In this document: positions 43,611-56,689 of the stretch, one piece after another
Layout: every line of letters starts with the position of its first letter
Position numbering within the stretch: the stretch's first letter is position 1
Origin: Margaritifera margaritifera
Lineage: Eukaryota; Mollusca; Bivalvia; Unionida; Margaritiferidae
NCBI GenBank assembly: GCA_029931535.1
Contig: JAQPZY010001664.1
Coordinates: forward strand, 1,730,501-1,794,500
Length of the DNA: 64,000 nt
Direction: 5' to 3'
The notes under the pieces: generated by a model
Told to the model about the DNA's origin: nothing
The model's database searches: none
Seen by the model: the letters and a program-made list of their open reading frames with translations, nothing else
Translations under genes and position numbers: made by a program

Positions 43611-44960
43611 ATGGGAAAACTTGGCGGAGTGGAACTTGATAATACTGCTTACAATGAAGAATTTTAAGACATTTACGATGAATATGAGGATCACGCTATG
43701 GATGTAACAATTGATGGACCCTAAAACTGATAATTTGCCTAATGAGGGGTTTCAAACTCCTCTAGAGAACCCTTTACATATAGTTGATCAATACAAAAAT
43801 CATATTAAACATGGTTTAAACTTAATTAAAGATCAATATAATTTAACTAAGCCGTATTTAAGCATAAGAGACTGAACATTTTTGTACTATGAATTAGACA
43901 GAGAAATAATACAAATTACTAAAAAGAACAATGGTCAGGAAGATAAAATGTATGTACCTAAGTCTATAGCTACAGGAAAAGGTAGAAGCGATTTTGCAAA
44001 GTCTTTAGGTTGGAAAAAGAGAAGAAAATATATGGAAGACACACAAACAAGTTCCTGAAAAGATAAAGATTAAAACATTGAGAGCAAATGAACCATTAGA
44101 GCCAACAGTTGCAATCAGGCAACAAATAAAAATGTATGATTATACAGATTTAGTAGGAGAAGTTTTAAATGATGTAAGAGAAATACATAACGAAGTTAGA
44201 AATGGAATATTGATGTAAAGAAATAATGAATTAAAGAATGAAATTGATAAACTAAACATATCATTAGAAACAGATTATACTCAAGAAGGAAACATTAACA
44301 AATTATTTTCTCCACAAGATGAGGCTCAAGGGATTAGGGTTTATGTAGAAACTGCTGATGTAGTAATTTAAAAATTAAAAAATAATATTAATAACATTAG
44401 ATGTTGAAATGTACGAGAAAAAGATGGATGAAATAAAAAAATATTTTAAACTGTCAGCTATGTGAACGATGCAAACGATAAAGCCAAGTTACAAAGAGAT
44501 ATTATAAACATATGAAACCACAACATCACAAATAGTTGGACATTTAACAGATTAACTTTAGAGAAAATATTAGTAACATGGAATCAAAGTTATCATTAAG
44601 TGAAATGTTAAAACAGCTATTTAAAGAAAAAAGGGGTAACATTTACCGTAATTTTTACGGGCATGGGTATGAGAGCAATAACACTTGGAATAACCAAAGG
44701 GAATTGTGAGGAGGTGAAGGCGGAGGAACAAATACTGGTGGTGGTGATAAAGGCAATGCAGATAAATTTGCTGATAAATTTAAAATAAGTATACTGCCAA
44801 CTGTTTGCTTGAATTAGCTAAAAAGAACCAACAACAACATTACCTTGTGTTATTGGCATTGTAGAAATAAGCTAGAAAAGCTATTTCTTTATTAAGTGAT
44901 AATGTCATTTTTCTAACTCTTGTATTAATTAGCTTGTTCTTTGCAATTGTACTAAAATGG
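43611..44960 (+). pseudogene. Decayed unknown protein: acidic N-terminus, coiled coil, Gly-rich segment, hydrophobic tail
   Basis: Consecutive frames appear to form one broken protein. It opens MGKLGGVELDNTAYNEEF with acidic DIYDEYEDHAMD, then after a frame change GFQTPLENPLHIVDQYKNHI and MYVPKSIATGKGRSDFAKSL. Around 44135-44290 is a coiled-coil-like stretch (LNDVREIHNEVRNGI, NNELKNEIDKLNISLE). Near 44590-44700 is SLSEMLKQLFKEKRG and, in another frame, GVTFTVIFTGMGMRAITLGI, which looks membrane-seeking. A Gly-rich run GGEGGGTNTGGGDKGN follows near 44709, and a last hydrophobic segment (DNVIFLTLVLISLFFAIVLK) near 44899-44960. The layout suggests a structural or membrane protein of a virus-like element. 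I do not recognise the family with confidence. Confidence 0.5.
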
Positions 44961-46424
44961 TATTCTTGGTAACAAAAAGAATTTTAAAAAAGTACTCCTA
45001 GAAAAATAACAAAATACAAAATACACAGTTAATCTATTTCAAAACTTAAATTACACTCGCTCATGCAACTGTAGAAAAAATTATCAACGCTTGTTTATTT
45101 TGTTTCATGAGCTATATCTTTTAAATCGCGGGTCCTGTCGTCCTGATCACAAGATTTTCACTATTTTCATCCTTTATGTTTAATTGTTACTCACGTTCGT
45201 AATCTATTGTTTTGATGAATTGTTACATACTGTGTATCAGCTGCTGGAATTCCATTTTTACCACGTCGGTATTTATAGTAATATTTATCCTAGATTAAAT
45301 ACATCTGATGATTTTTGCAAACTGTTAGTATATCCTACTTTATTTTTTGCTATGCAGTGAATTACTGTTTCAAGCAAATATCCTCTCTATACTGCCTATT
45401 TTCAACACAATATTATAGGGGTACAAACATATACCACCACCACCACCAAAAGCATAGTCTAGTATAACTTTTGAGTCTAAAAGATATTGCTGACATTTTC
45501 TTGGAATCTTTTCATCTGAGTCACTTCAAATAGCTTTTTAAGTGTCTTGTACAGTGGAAACAGTTTATGTAATAGTGTTCCAGTTTGTACTTGAGCAACT
45601 GGATCAGACTGTACATTCGACGTATACTTTGATAAATGTATATTTTCCTTCTTCTCAGTCCTTTGCATACTTGTTTGTAAGTAAGTCAATTTTTCCCCCA
45701 TTCATATGTCCATAATCAATGTTAGGAGAAATATTAAAATTATACCAGATTATGTTAAAATACTTAGATCTATACTATTTATGGTTGGATTTAGCTACTG
45801 TTCATCAGGTAATGCTAGTTTGCATTCTGACAACCGTTTTTGTATCTAAATGAAGATTTGAAACCTATATAGCGACTTTACTAACTCTGGTTCACTTTTA
45901 TCTGATAAATGCAAATAAAATAGTCCACGTCGTGATGTTGTCATGCATATTGCCCAGTTTAACTGATATTACCATAATTTCATATGACAGTGTGCTCTAT
46001 ATCTTTTATTTGTATCGTCATTATCAAATTGTAAAGTGTATTTATCAAACATGTTTAATGGCCGGTAAGTAAAATAATGATTTCCTTTGTAATATATTTT
46101 TAAACTCGTTAAATTCATTTGCTATGGTAACTTGAATAACTCTAGTTAACCAATTTATCGTTTTAACAAATGAAGTGAATTATTTATTTATCTAAATGTT
46201 AAGATATTATTCTATTATTTATATGTTATAAATTTGAAAATATAAAATAGTGGGTGGTAGGTATTCATCTGTTATTCTAGCGTATGGTTTATTACACTAA
46301 TATTATACTAAAAGCGGTATGACTTATTAAAATAATATTTTTCACAAGAAAGGCTATAATCTAAGAGCTGTTGAAAATATCCCGTTATTTATTGACTCTA
46401 GTTTATGAGTCAAAACCTTTGGGG

Positions 46425-46522
46425 TATCTAAATTAAAGGGGGACGGGCGACATATATGACTCGCTTTGTTGGCTTTAAGGCTTAATAGTTTATATATTAT
46501 GGGTTATAACCTCTTGTATTAA
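46425..46522. repeat. Right inverted-repeat arm of the 4.5-kb unit
   Basis: Contains TAAATTAAAGG, GGGCGACATATATGACTCGC and GGGTTATAACCTCTTGTATT, reverse complements of the left arm blocks with scattered changes. Confidence 0.7.
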
Positions 46523-46812
46523 TGTTAGCATTTTTTGTTTTAGTTTAATGCTGTGACCTTGATAGAACGCATATAAAATATTCTTTTTATCGTGTGGTTG
46601 TTGGTTTTTGAAAAAGAAAAGATTTGCCACTGGTCTGTATTTATGGTGTTTGTTAAATGTTTTGTCTCCTCAGGGGATAGGGTGTTGGTTTTTTAAAATA
46701 AAAATAAGGTTATTTGCGCCCAGGACATACAGTATCTATACTTCTGAAAAGCAAATAACTCGAGCAGCACCCTCGTAATAAGTGATAGAAAAAGAATACA
46801 TTTAGACATTTT

Positions 46813-46837
46813 GAGAGAGAGAGAGAGAGAGAGTGAG

Positions 46838-46901
<64 letters not shown>
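46813..46901. repeat. (GA)n microsatellite
   Basis: Long GA run with GTGAGATACA interruption near 46832. Confidence 0.96.
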
Positions 46902-46903
<2 letters not shown>

Positions 46904-49900
46904 TAGAAGGGAGAACTGCTTTAAATAATCGAAGACAAAATATGAGAAAATACAACGGCTTTGGTATATTTTCATATGATGACTTTATTTGTTAACATTT
47001 AGCGTTCATTTGAAAATCAGAATCTGCGAATTAAAAAAAAGAAAAAAGAAGAAGATAAAGAATAATTGTAATACGCGGACTAGTCTTATAGCAGAAATAT
47101 GTGACACTGCATTTACATTGATTCCGCCTCTGAGAAAAAAATATGATATTATATTAAAAAGCAAAAGTAGTAAGAAACCTTCTGTACTTAGGCGTGCCAG
47201 TAATTAGAAAATATACGTAAAACTCCATACACAACAAATATCCCATGAATTTAACTTCCAATTATATCCAACACAATTATTAAAAACGAACACCATTGCA
47301 TCCCAAACGAATTTACAGATCCAAGAGCAACAACTACCTGTGTGTGTCTGTCATGTCGTTTTCTTTGTGAGTACATGTGTACATGTTCAGTCCATCCTTG
47401 TCACGACATTGTTTTGTTGCGCTGCTCTGTTTTAGTCACCACCTGTATCCAACATGACGATTAAATAATCCTAACATTACCTGGAGAAATATCCGTCTAC
47501 ATTCCTGGTTTGTTGGGTGAAACAAGTCTGTATTCGACATCTTATGATGAATACTAGATCTAAATGTATTCGAGAATAATACATCTTCACGGAAAGTGGG
47601 TCAATGATACATGTATGGGAGACTTATAGAGTGTGAGATGCTTAGAACATCCGCAGCTCATAGTTCTCTACAAAAAGGGCAGCTGATCGGTAGTGTGGGT
47701 CGCAATATGACACTTATTGATATAATCAAAAGAAAATTGGCGGAGCTTGAAAATTTCACTGCGCCATCATACAAATCATATTGATGATAAAGCACGCGCA
47801 TTATCCAGTTTAACCCGCATTATTCAATTCTACGCCCACAGTCGTAGGGTTAAAGTAGATCAAGCATACGCCCCATTTTCTATATATAATAAAAACAGCC
47901 AATGATTCACGAAATGACCTCCTTCATTAGTCTAAATTCTATTCTTTGTCAATCTTGAGTGACGGTTGCATATGTAGGCTTTTTTCATAATTTCTGCAAA
48001 CTCTTTTGTGAAACGAACTTGCAAACAGATTTTCTGCGAAATGTGCTCACAACTAAAGCGTTTTGAAAGGTAACAGTCGTAGTCAATCTGTGACACGAGA
48101 TCTTGTAAATGGAATGCACTGGTGCCTTTCATGATGAAACATGAACAAAATAATGATGCAAATTTGAAACAAAATTTCTTCAACACTTTTTTTAGCACAA
48201 AAAACTTTTGTGCGGTAACAAGCAGATCTTAACGAATTCACGACAAACGGCACGATACAAGCGAGGTATGACCTACGATAGGCGCAGTGGCATGTAACCT
48301 TGTGAGGCAAATATATTACGTGCTCGCGGGCTGAACTCAAAATGACAGTGAAAAATCATCATTGATCACAATGACCCTCAATCTGACAAAAAAGTTTCAT
48401 TTGCTAGACCATATTATAATCCGTGACAAATTTACCAAACAGCGAAAAAAGTATTTCTTGGTTCTCTTTATCAAATAATATCTTAAGAAATAGACTTATT
48501 CAAACATGTCCATCAGTTTCTTTATATTTGATGATAAACGTCAAAGACGATTCTAGATCAAACACGCACACACACACGCACACATATGAAAATGAAAGAG
48601 AAACGAAACAGTCCATGCAGAAGGGACACAAAAAAGATAAATAAACTTAGTTAAGTTATATTGGGTTATAATGACTTGCTTCTGAGACAATGACACAATT
48701 CCTCTGGAAATGTAACAATTCATCATGCTTCAACACCCTACTTTAAATAGTGTCTGAGAAATAAACGCAAGGCATCCTGTACCAAGTTTCGAATCTAACC
48801 ACACACAGTCTGAGAAAGATTACACAGAGATGGAGTGAATGGGTCAAATCACATTCTAATATTGTATTAAATTTGATATGTTAAAGAGCAATATCCGTTT
48901 TCATTAGACAACCCACTGCGTTGTCTGCATGTTTGGTCCCTTTCATGCACAATCTGAAAGGTTATCTTAAGGTTCTATCGAAATATCCTCACGCTATGCA
49001 CGAGATTAGTGGCTACGTACATTGCATACACTAATATAGGTCAACACAGATATACGTCTCTCGAGCTAAATTTCAATGTGTTTATTTATATATTATTTTT
49101 ATACAATATAGTTTGATTATACTTTATTGAGAACAGGTTGTAAAGAACAAATAATTATAAATTATTGTAGTCTCGTCACACCTTACCTATCCGTTCGGTC
49201 ACTACTCTACTGCGAGGATAAAGTTCTCTGTAATTATCATAAATATGTTGTATTGGTTTGTTTCCCTGTTTACCTTAAGATGGTTCGACATGCTGTGATT
49301 GTTATTGTAGACTGATCTCCCAAGTTTTATAATACAAACAAGCAGACAAGAAGAGACACATTCATAATGTAAATTGTGAATAGCTAGTGCCTTTGAAACA
49401 ACATGTGCATGAACTAGCCATAATCCCGTAATGACGATGGTCGTACGGTCAGCTTACAAGAATATTCACTGCTTTAAGAACCTCAGTTTAATGATTCTTG
49501 TCCAACTATAGACTAGAAAGGATATGGCAATCAATTGCCATATATACATTTATAACTCTTCGATAAACTTTACAGAAATTGTTCAATCCAATCTGAAATA
49601 GGTTTATATTAAAAGCATGTTTATCAAATATGACACAAATATTTGACTCAGATAGGATATCTGGTTGCGGAAATATGGACGGTTAATCTTTGAAAGAAAT
49701 AACCAGCATTGTTAAGTTTCCACAACCCCACCCAATTGACCCGAAGAGCAAAGCACGTGTATCTAAAATGTTAGCAAGTTCAAAACTTGTGCTATTAACT
49801 TCACTCTGTGTCAATCAGTTTACTAAATATGTGCGCATGGTATATGAAAGAAAATGTATACACAGTCCACACCATCGTTACTAATTTTTGCTTAAGAAAT

Positions 49901-50350
49901 TATTTAATTTTCAACTTTTGTATTTTTAAATTAAAACTCACTCTTGATATTTGATTAAATGTGAGATATCTTTTATGACCTTCAAACAAACAACAAAAAA
50001 AGTCAGATGAATGTAGGCATTATTCTCCGTGTTTATCTTCCAACTCAGTACAAACATAAACGTTGCTTTAGTGCTAAAGACGGACGGTAAAGGGCAGAAA
50101 TTCGATTACCTGTTCAGTTAAATACGGGGACTATCTCAAATATTTATATGGGAACTGATTTGTTCCCAATCAAAATCACATACAAGCATGTGTCAAAAAA
50201 CTTTTCCGCAGGGACTGACTTTTTAAAATGCCCAAATCGTACGTTGGTATTTTCTGTTAAGCCTTAAGAAACTCATTTTAAGAATTAAAAAATAATTATA
50301 TTAAGTGAAACCCATACACAGGTATTGACCTCATCTTATACGTCAGATGT

Positions 50351-50617
50351 ACATTGCAATAGGTGTAAAATGGCCTGGTGGCTTCTGTAGACAGTACAAT
50401 GTAACATTGCAATAAGTGTGAAATGGCCTGGTGGCTTCTGTAGACAGTACAATGTAACATTGCAATAAGTGTGAAATGGCCTGGTGGCTTCTGTAGACAG
50501 TACAATGTAACATTGCAATAGGTGTGAAATGGCCTGGTGACTTCTGTAGACAGTATAATGTAACATTGCAATAGGTGTGAAATGGCCTGGTGGTTTCTGT
50601 AGACAGTATAATGTGAC
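50351..50617. repeat. 53-bp minisatellite, 5 copies
   Basis: Units starting ACATTGCAATAAGTGTGAAA occur at 50351, 50404, 50457, 50510 and 50563. Each has TGGCCTGGTGGCTTCTGTAG with a few substitutions between copies. The overlapping minus-strand open frames (VTLYCLQKPPGHF repeats) are products of the array. Confidence 0.95.
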
Positions 50618-51005
50618 ATCAACCAGGGCCAGGTATGTGGCAACTAGGTCCTTTCTCAACCAAGTTTGGGAGTAGACAATTCGGTTTCCTGGCCAAAGAT
50701 GAATTCCCAACAAACAGTTAAGTCATATTGAAAAAGGCATAGAAAAGAAAAAGAGAAATGATCCCGGCACAAATTACACTATATTCTGATAATTGTGGCT
50801 TTGTGCTAACGCAGAGGAAAACAGAGAGTAGCAACCTTTATTGTAACATAAAACTCTCGATCCATGCAACTTAAGGGGCCGACCATTTAATCTTGGAGGG
50901 TTGGGTGGGGGTGGACTGGGATTTTTTTTTCTTTCTGCTTTATCTCAAGATATTTTTTGTCAACTAGTATAATGGATATAATAGTCTCTTATATATATAT
51001 ATATA

Positions 51006-51055
51006 GAGAGAGAGAAAGAGAGAGAAAGAGAGAGAGATTTGCTCAAGCTATTTGT

Positions 51056-51128
<73 letters not shown>
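51006..51128. repeat. (GA)n-rich run followed by (TA)n
   Basis: An interrupted GA run at 51006-51037 and a pure TA run at 51059-51128, flanked on both sides by GCTCAAGCTATTT (51042 and 51136), so the flank is duplicated across the TA tract. Confidence 0.93.
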
Positions 51129-51130
<2 letters not shown>

Positions 51131-51344
51131 TCAATTGCTCAAGCTATTTTTGGGCCAGAAATAATTAAAAAAAATCCCAGCCCCACCACACCCCAGAAAA
51201 TTAAGTGGTCTGTCCTGCGGTAATTCTTTTCGTGCAAGGATATTATTCGTCGATTCCATTGTCGACTTTAAAAATACTCATTGCAATGTTAGAAGGCATA
51301 AATCAAATTACATAAATACATGGATCCATTTCGAGTGTAGCTGC

Positions 51345-51348
<4 letters not shown>

Positions 51349-51382
<34 letters not shown>
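51349..51382. repeat. (GA)n microsatellite
   Basis: About 17 GA units. Confidence 0.95.
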
Positions 51383-51384
<2 letters not shown>

Positions 51385-53928
51385 AATACAGAAGACAGAC
51401 GTAATATAACACACTTACGTTGATGCGTTGTAAATTGGCAGGTTGATATGTCTCCGCAGACTAGCTACAGATTTTAAAATGACAACAGAAACATATTGAT
51501 TCTTTCTACCAGCCCACATCCGTATGCACCTGTTAATATGTGAACTTACAACTCAGGGGAAACAATACAGCAAAACAAACATAGCAGGTCGAATTTACTT
51601 AACGCACGGAACATATTATAAACCTAAAGAATGAATTTCAGATAACTACTGAGAACTTTATTCTCGCTGTGGAATATAGTGACCGAAACAGACGGATGAC
51701 TCGTCTCGAGTCCTACATCTACAATAATTATTAATTTCTGACTTATCTGTTAATTTGAATAAAATAATATAACCAGTTCCACTAAGTTGGAACATTCTAT
51801 CTGGTGTCATGAAATGCGTAATACGATCTGGCAGTTAGCCAGGTCAAGGACAGAAGAATTAGTAAACACGGTCACTGGAATTTCCCCATCTTTCCCTCGT
51901 GCCTTATATAAGCTGCGACTTAACTCTTTATTATACTTTCAATTTAAAGCTTTACTGTTTACCTGCCATTTATCCACTTTCATCACGGATTCTGACGCTC
52001 CCTTTGAAAAGTTTTGGCAGAGAAATATGTGGGTAAACGGTAAACCATTCTTGTTGTTCTATTTATGTGTTGGCTATAAATAGAACTGCCTACTCGTACT
52101 ATACATGCACAGAGATATCATTACGATAACAAGCAAACTTTGAATCGGAATACAATAAAAACGCGATAAATACTTTTTAGTCGATTTACTCATATATTAG
52201 AAATTGAATATTGATACATCCCACACATACTGAGTACATCAAGGCCCATCACAACTGTAAAATGCAATTTGATACGCTCTGAAACAAGGGAGATATTAAC
52301 GGCCTGCCTAATTGATCTTTTGGAAGTTTTGTACGGTCGAACTAAATGAATTGTACAGACTGGCGAGATAGAATTTGTGATAATATTTGCATAAAGAGCG
52401 AATCTCGCAAATGTTTTCATTGTTATTTTTATCGATTTATATCATATTTAGAAATAATGTTGATTTGTAGATTGCATTATCATATGATATACGTTTAACT
52501 AACAAGTGAATTATCTCGGAAAAGGTAAACGAAAGAAGAAATATACATCGCATGTAACCTTAGCACTGCGGGCGTATATGGTCAGGCGGAAATAAATGTC
52601 AGATCATTCAAGAAATGGTCTGTCTTCTCTCCATCCACCTGCGAATTGGATGGAAATCTCATACCTAAAGACAAACATATAATCGTCAGAATCTCGATTT
52701 TGACCCTGAACAATATCGTACATATATGAGTGAAAATCTTTAAAAATGTAACAACCAACATGTTTCTCGCACTACAATTTTAATGCATTACAAATACATT
52801 TAATAACTTAAATGCAGATTAAGACCGCATCCAACCAGCAAAAGGATAAACTGAGACCTATCTGAGCTGTAGCTGCACATTTGTGTTCATCTTTTTCCTA
52901 TCTATCAAAACAATATCCATTCATCCATCCTTTGTTCCATCCATACATCCCTTGCATGCATTTAATATGTATGCATGCTTTGAAAAAATAAATTATTTGT
53001 CAACTCTCCAAATAATAGAACTTGGATTTAGTTTCATTTGTGTATGATACAGGTCAATATCTATCAATTACACACCATTCCCCTACTTGCACCAGAAGTA
53101 CGTATATTTTGTCTCTGGATCAAACCCTGGAATCTAAGCAGTCTCCATTGAGAGCGCGAAGAAGCGAGGGAGAGAGAAAGAGAGGTGCTTTGCATTATGT
53201 TTAATTACTCTGAAACTAAAATACAATTCCTAAGAAGAGTGCATATTTACTATAGGACGAAAACCGAAGGTGTGCTATTTGGAATTATACTTTTATTTTC
53301 AGTAATTTTGATAATTTTTAAACTGGTTTAAATCTATAATTTCTGGTTATATATGACTGAATTTGCCAGTTTCCACACATAAAAATCTCACTTTGAATTT
53401 CAGTGATTTAACAGCATCGAAGAACTGTAATGCATTTCATTTCAGTCTTACAAGTTAGAAAATGTGTATTTCTCGGACTTTATTCTGACACTTAAATCTT
53501 TCAGCATCAATAAGCCTGCTTGTTTGTGAGGTACATCAATGCCACATGACGCACTAACAAATTAACTATTCATTCAGTAACTTACCCGTGAGAATGTTTG
53601 TTCAATACTGAGATCAAGCCAATATTGTACGGAAGGGCAAATCTTACATACCGCGTTTGGTTTTGACTGACGCGAGACAGATCATCCTTATTCACAGTGT
53701 TCAAATATATTTAAATACTAATGGCTATAAATAACCTTGAGCGTAATTTCCAACCGTGTGCACAAATGAGAATGAACAAATTAATAGTTTTGTTTCTCTT
53801 TGTTTCTCAACCTATTTCAACCACATACCGTTTAACAAACTTTTGGACAAGTTCCAAAAACGTAGTTCTTGACTCTTTCACGTTAAACAAGGCTTATTAA
53901 CATCAAAGAAACTGAAAGATTACAATAC

Positions 53929-53931
<3 letters not shown>

Positions 53932-53969
<38 letters not shown>

Positions 53970-54094
53970 ATTGTAATACCTCTACAAATACATAATTATA
54001 GAAATTATACTAGTATGACACAAAAGAAATATAAAAAAGAAAAACATGCAACATGTGGAGAACTGAAAATTTTTTAAAAGTATTTGTCTGTTTC

Positions 54095-54132
<38 letters not shown>
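53932..54132. repeat. (GA)n and, 130 bp on, (TC)n: inverted microsatellite pair
   Basis: GA run at 53932-53969 and TC run at 54099-54132 face each other and could pair as hairpin arms. Confidence 0.9.
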
Positions 54133-54135
<3 letters not shown>

Positions 54136-54615
54136 TGTTGGATCTAAATTTGAGGACGAAATAAACTCAAAAGTTGCCCTAAATTAAAGCATACAAAAAT
54201 ACTAACAATTTCATTTAAAATGTTGCAAGACAGGCCGGAAAAAATCAATAAATAAAAGGAAAACATGCTTTGTACGAGAAATTCACTGTGAAACCCGCAT
54301 AAAAACTGTTTAAACCACAGGATTTTAGAAGACAATTATCAGTGACTTTTACAAAATAATGGTAAGGGCGTCTGATAAGTGGTTGAAAAAGACGCGTATG
54401 TATATATGTATGTAAGTGTACATAGAACTCAACTTAGCATTATCAATCAATGAGCATATGCCATAGCATACACTGCCGATGAAAACATCAGACAGACGCA
54501 TTTACTCTTTATGATATGCAGTGTGAATAGAAATATACCCAATAAAGCAATCAGAGAATAACTTTTCTATGTATTAAATATGCTAACGTCAACAGTTGGT
54601 TTTATACATACCTAC

Positions 54616-54685
54616 AGGACAGCCAGAGAGACATATGCACAAATAGATAAAGGACAGCCAGAGAGACATATGCACAAATAGATAA
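54616..54685. repeat. Perfect 35-bp tandem duplication
   Basis: A unit starting AGGACAGCCAGAGAGACATA is repeated at 54651 without visible change. Confidence 0.93.
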
Positions 54686-55500
54686 AGAGGTAGATGGGTG
54701 CACATATAAAGAAACAGACATATAATTTCTAATAAGAACATTCTGTAAATTAAGATAACTTACCTATCCAAGTTCTTGAATATTTTCGACTGAGGAATGG
54801 CTTAACATATAATGACTATTAATAGCACTGCGAAAACCGTAATGTTCATTACGAATAAGTATTTATTCACACTAGATTGTGCAATAGGTGGTTTTAGCTT
54901 AATGAATAGGAGTTTCATACTTAAAATCGATAAATTTTAAATAAATGTGTTAAATAGATTCTTTCAAATAACAGAACTGTATATTTATTCTGACAGAGTA
55001 GGATGTATTTTGAGTGATATATGGTATGGGAAGAAAAGTGCTTGCCCCAACCCTTGGAAGGTACACGTACAAGTCTTTACATGGGATTTGACTGTAATTC
55101 CTTTATTATGATTTGTTACTTATGACGAAAACACTGCATTTGTCACCTTTTTTTAAATACACTGAATTTGAGATGGCGTAGGACTATTTACTCTCATTAA
55201 CATCAATGGATGATTTCTGCACAGGTAGGTCAGGTAAAGTCTGCTAATTGCACAAGGAGTGTCTAATATAATCTCCTTGGATCAATAACCTCGAAGTGAC
55301 ATTGACTCTGTTCAAGAAATGATTCTACTCATTCGGACACCATCTATCTGGTCAATAGCAAGTCCAAGGTTATCACTGAGTCACTGCCTCTAATATACTA
55401 CTGGTTCGATGCTCTTCTACAGTGGCAAGAAGCAAGGAACAATTGTCTATCTCGAGTATACATGTGTCAGACCGGCACGAATAGTTTATGTTTTATGTAT

Positions 55501-55504
<4 letters not shown>

Positions 55505-55573
<69 letters not shown>
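55505..55573. repeat. (TA)n microsatellite
   Basis: About 34 TA units. Confidence 0.97.
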
Positions 55574-55576
<3 letters not shown>

Positions 55577-56441
55577 AATGGATACGAGAACATTAAAATT
55601 AAACATTAAGAAGAGTGCAATACCAAATGGATTCGGTGGCGTTTGAAAATCAATCACAATTAAAGACCACTATATAGGGGTATGAGAAACTAAACAATAA
55701 AAGTTTAAAAGCAACTAGACCAGTCACACTATGAGACAATTAGTCATGACTAATTTAAATTAGTTTCTCAGCATTAATTATAGCACAAAGCTACAGTTCA
55801 TTGAATTCAACAGCTTAAAGAGAGGTGATATCAATATTTCATGAGTTTAAGACGAAAGCAAACAATATCGGTATCAAGAGATGATGCCTATTTGTGTCCA
55901 AATTGGGACGGGACAAAATTGTGGATGAAACTAGTTGTGTTGAAGATTATTATTCAAGGGAATATCAGTGCTAACTTGATAATTTCAGTAAAAATGATAA
56001 ACTCCAATATTTCAGAGAAGATGCAGATTGTATTTAATGATGATAACATCGAGATAATTAGCAAGGTTGTTAAAACAGCACAATACGAACATTATTTCAT
56101 GTGATTAAATATACAGATTTGTATAAGTCTCAGATTAGAATATCACTTGAATAGTTTAGAAGGACTGTCTGCAACGATTAGAGAAATACAGAGAATTTTA
56201 TGTAGAACAAAGTTCGATTTACAACTGCACATTTTGGTTCAGTATATGAAATAACTGTTTTAGAATCAGTCATAGGAATGGCAAACTTTGACATAAATCT
56301 GAAATCATTAATACGTTTGAGAGTATTGGGTAAGGTTGCAAAATCAATGAAAGTAAGGCGCCTGTTACAGACGGCCATCATGCTGACTTGTTCATAACAC
56401 CTATGTACAATTTATGATCCATACAATATTCTCTGAATCAT

Positions 56442-56689
56442 CAGTAGTGTACTGGGTAAGCAACTCGGCCCTGGACTTGTCTGCCGGGACAGGCCCGGGG
56501 TTTGCTCACACCAGTAAAACACCGGTAAAAACGGATTTTTTTGACGGCCCACCGGCCCAAAGATGCGGCGGTCGGCCGGGACAGGCCCGGGGTTTTGCTC
56601 ACACCAGTAAAACACCGGTAAAAACGGATTTTTTTTGCGGCGGCAAACCGGGATTTGTACCGGTATCCCCAATGGCCAGTACACCACTG
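56442..56689. mobile_element. hAT-type MITE, 248 bp, with 8-bp target duplication
   Basis: Ends CAGTAGTGTACTGG and CCAGTACACCACTG are inverted repeats with one mismatch in 14. TGAATCAT flanks both sides (56434-56441 and 56690-56697), an exact 8-bp duplication, the size made by hAT transposases. CAGTGGTG-like ends also fit hAT. It encodes nothing credible. The body is GC-rich and contains an internal duplication of about 93 bp (GGGACAGGCCCGGGG to AAAACGGATTTTTTT, at about 56486 and 56579). It sits alone in AT-rich flanks. Confidence 0.9.

Larger units (their letters stand above)
41990..46530. mobile_element. 4.5-kb unit bounded by inverted repeats, probably a decayed DNA element
   Basis: The left edge has TTAATACAAGAGGTTACAAC then CC (41992-42013), and the right edge has its reverse complement with one mismatch (about 46501-46522). 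Further in, AGCGAAGCGAGTC and TATATACCGCACGTCAC with TTTAATTTA pair with the right side in the same order. The left arm has an extra stretch of about 45 bp containing a second ACCGCA. The arms thus span about 100-165 bp with drift. Inside is a decayed protein region (43611-44960). No target duplication was recognised. A Polinton-like or virus-derived element is possible, but no polymerase, integrase or ATPase was found. Confidence 0.55.
46531..56433. other. Ten kilobases without a recognisable gene
   Basis: Only simple repeats and small tandem arrays stand out (listed separately). Open frames at 47932-48340 (minus), 49690-49884, 51787-52083 and 55841-56104 (plus) have no motif, no repeat of themselves and no splice context I can defend. 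A regulatory or intronic role for some of this cannot be excluded. Confidence 0.5.

Noticed and set aside
47932..48340. Two overlapping minus-strand frames with several Cys and Lys
   Set aside because: Looked for a zinc-binding or exon pattern; spacing fits no family and no paired splice sites give a consistent model.
50296..50713. Two overlapping minus-strand frames with YCLQKPPGHF-like repeats
   Set aside because: Produced by the 53-bp tandem array; the 53-bp unit shifts frame each time, so different frames show the same words.
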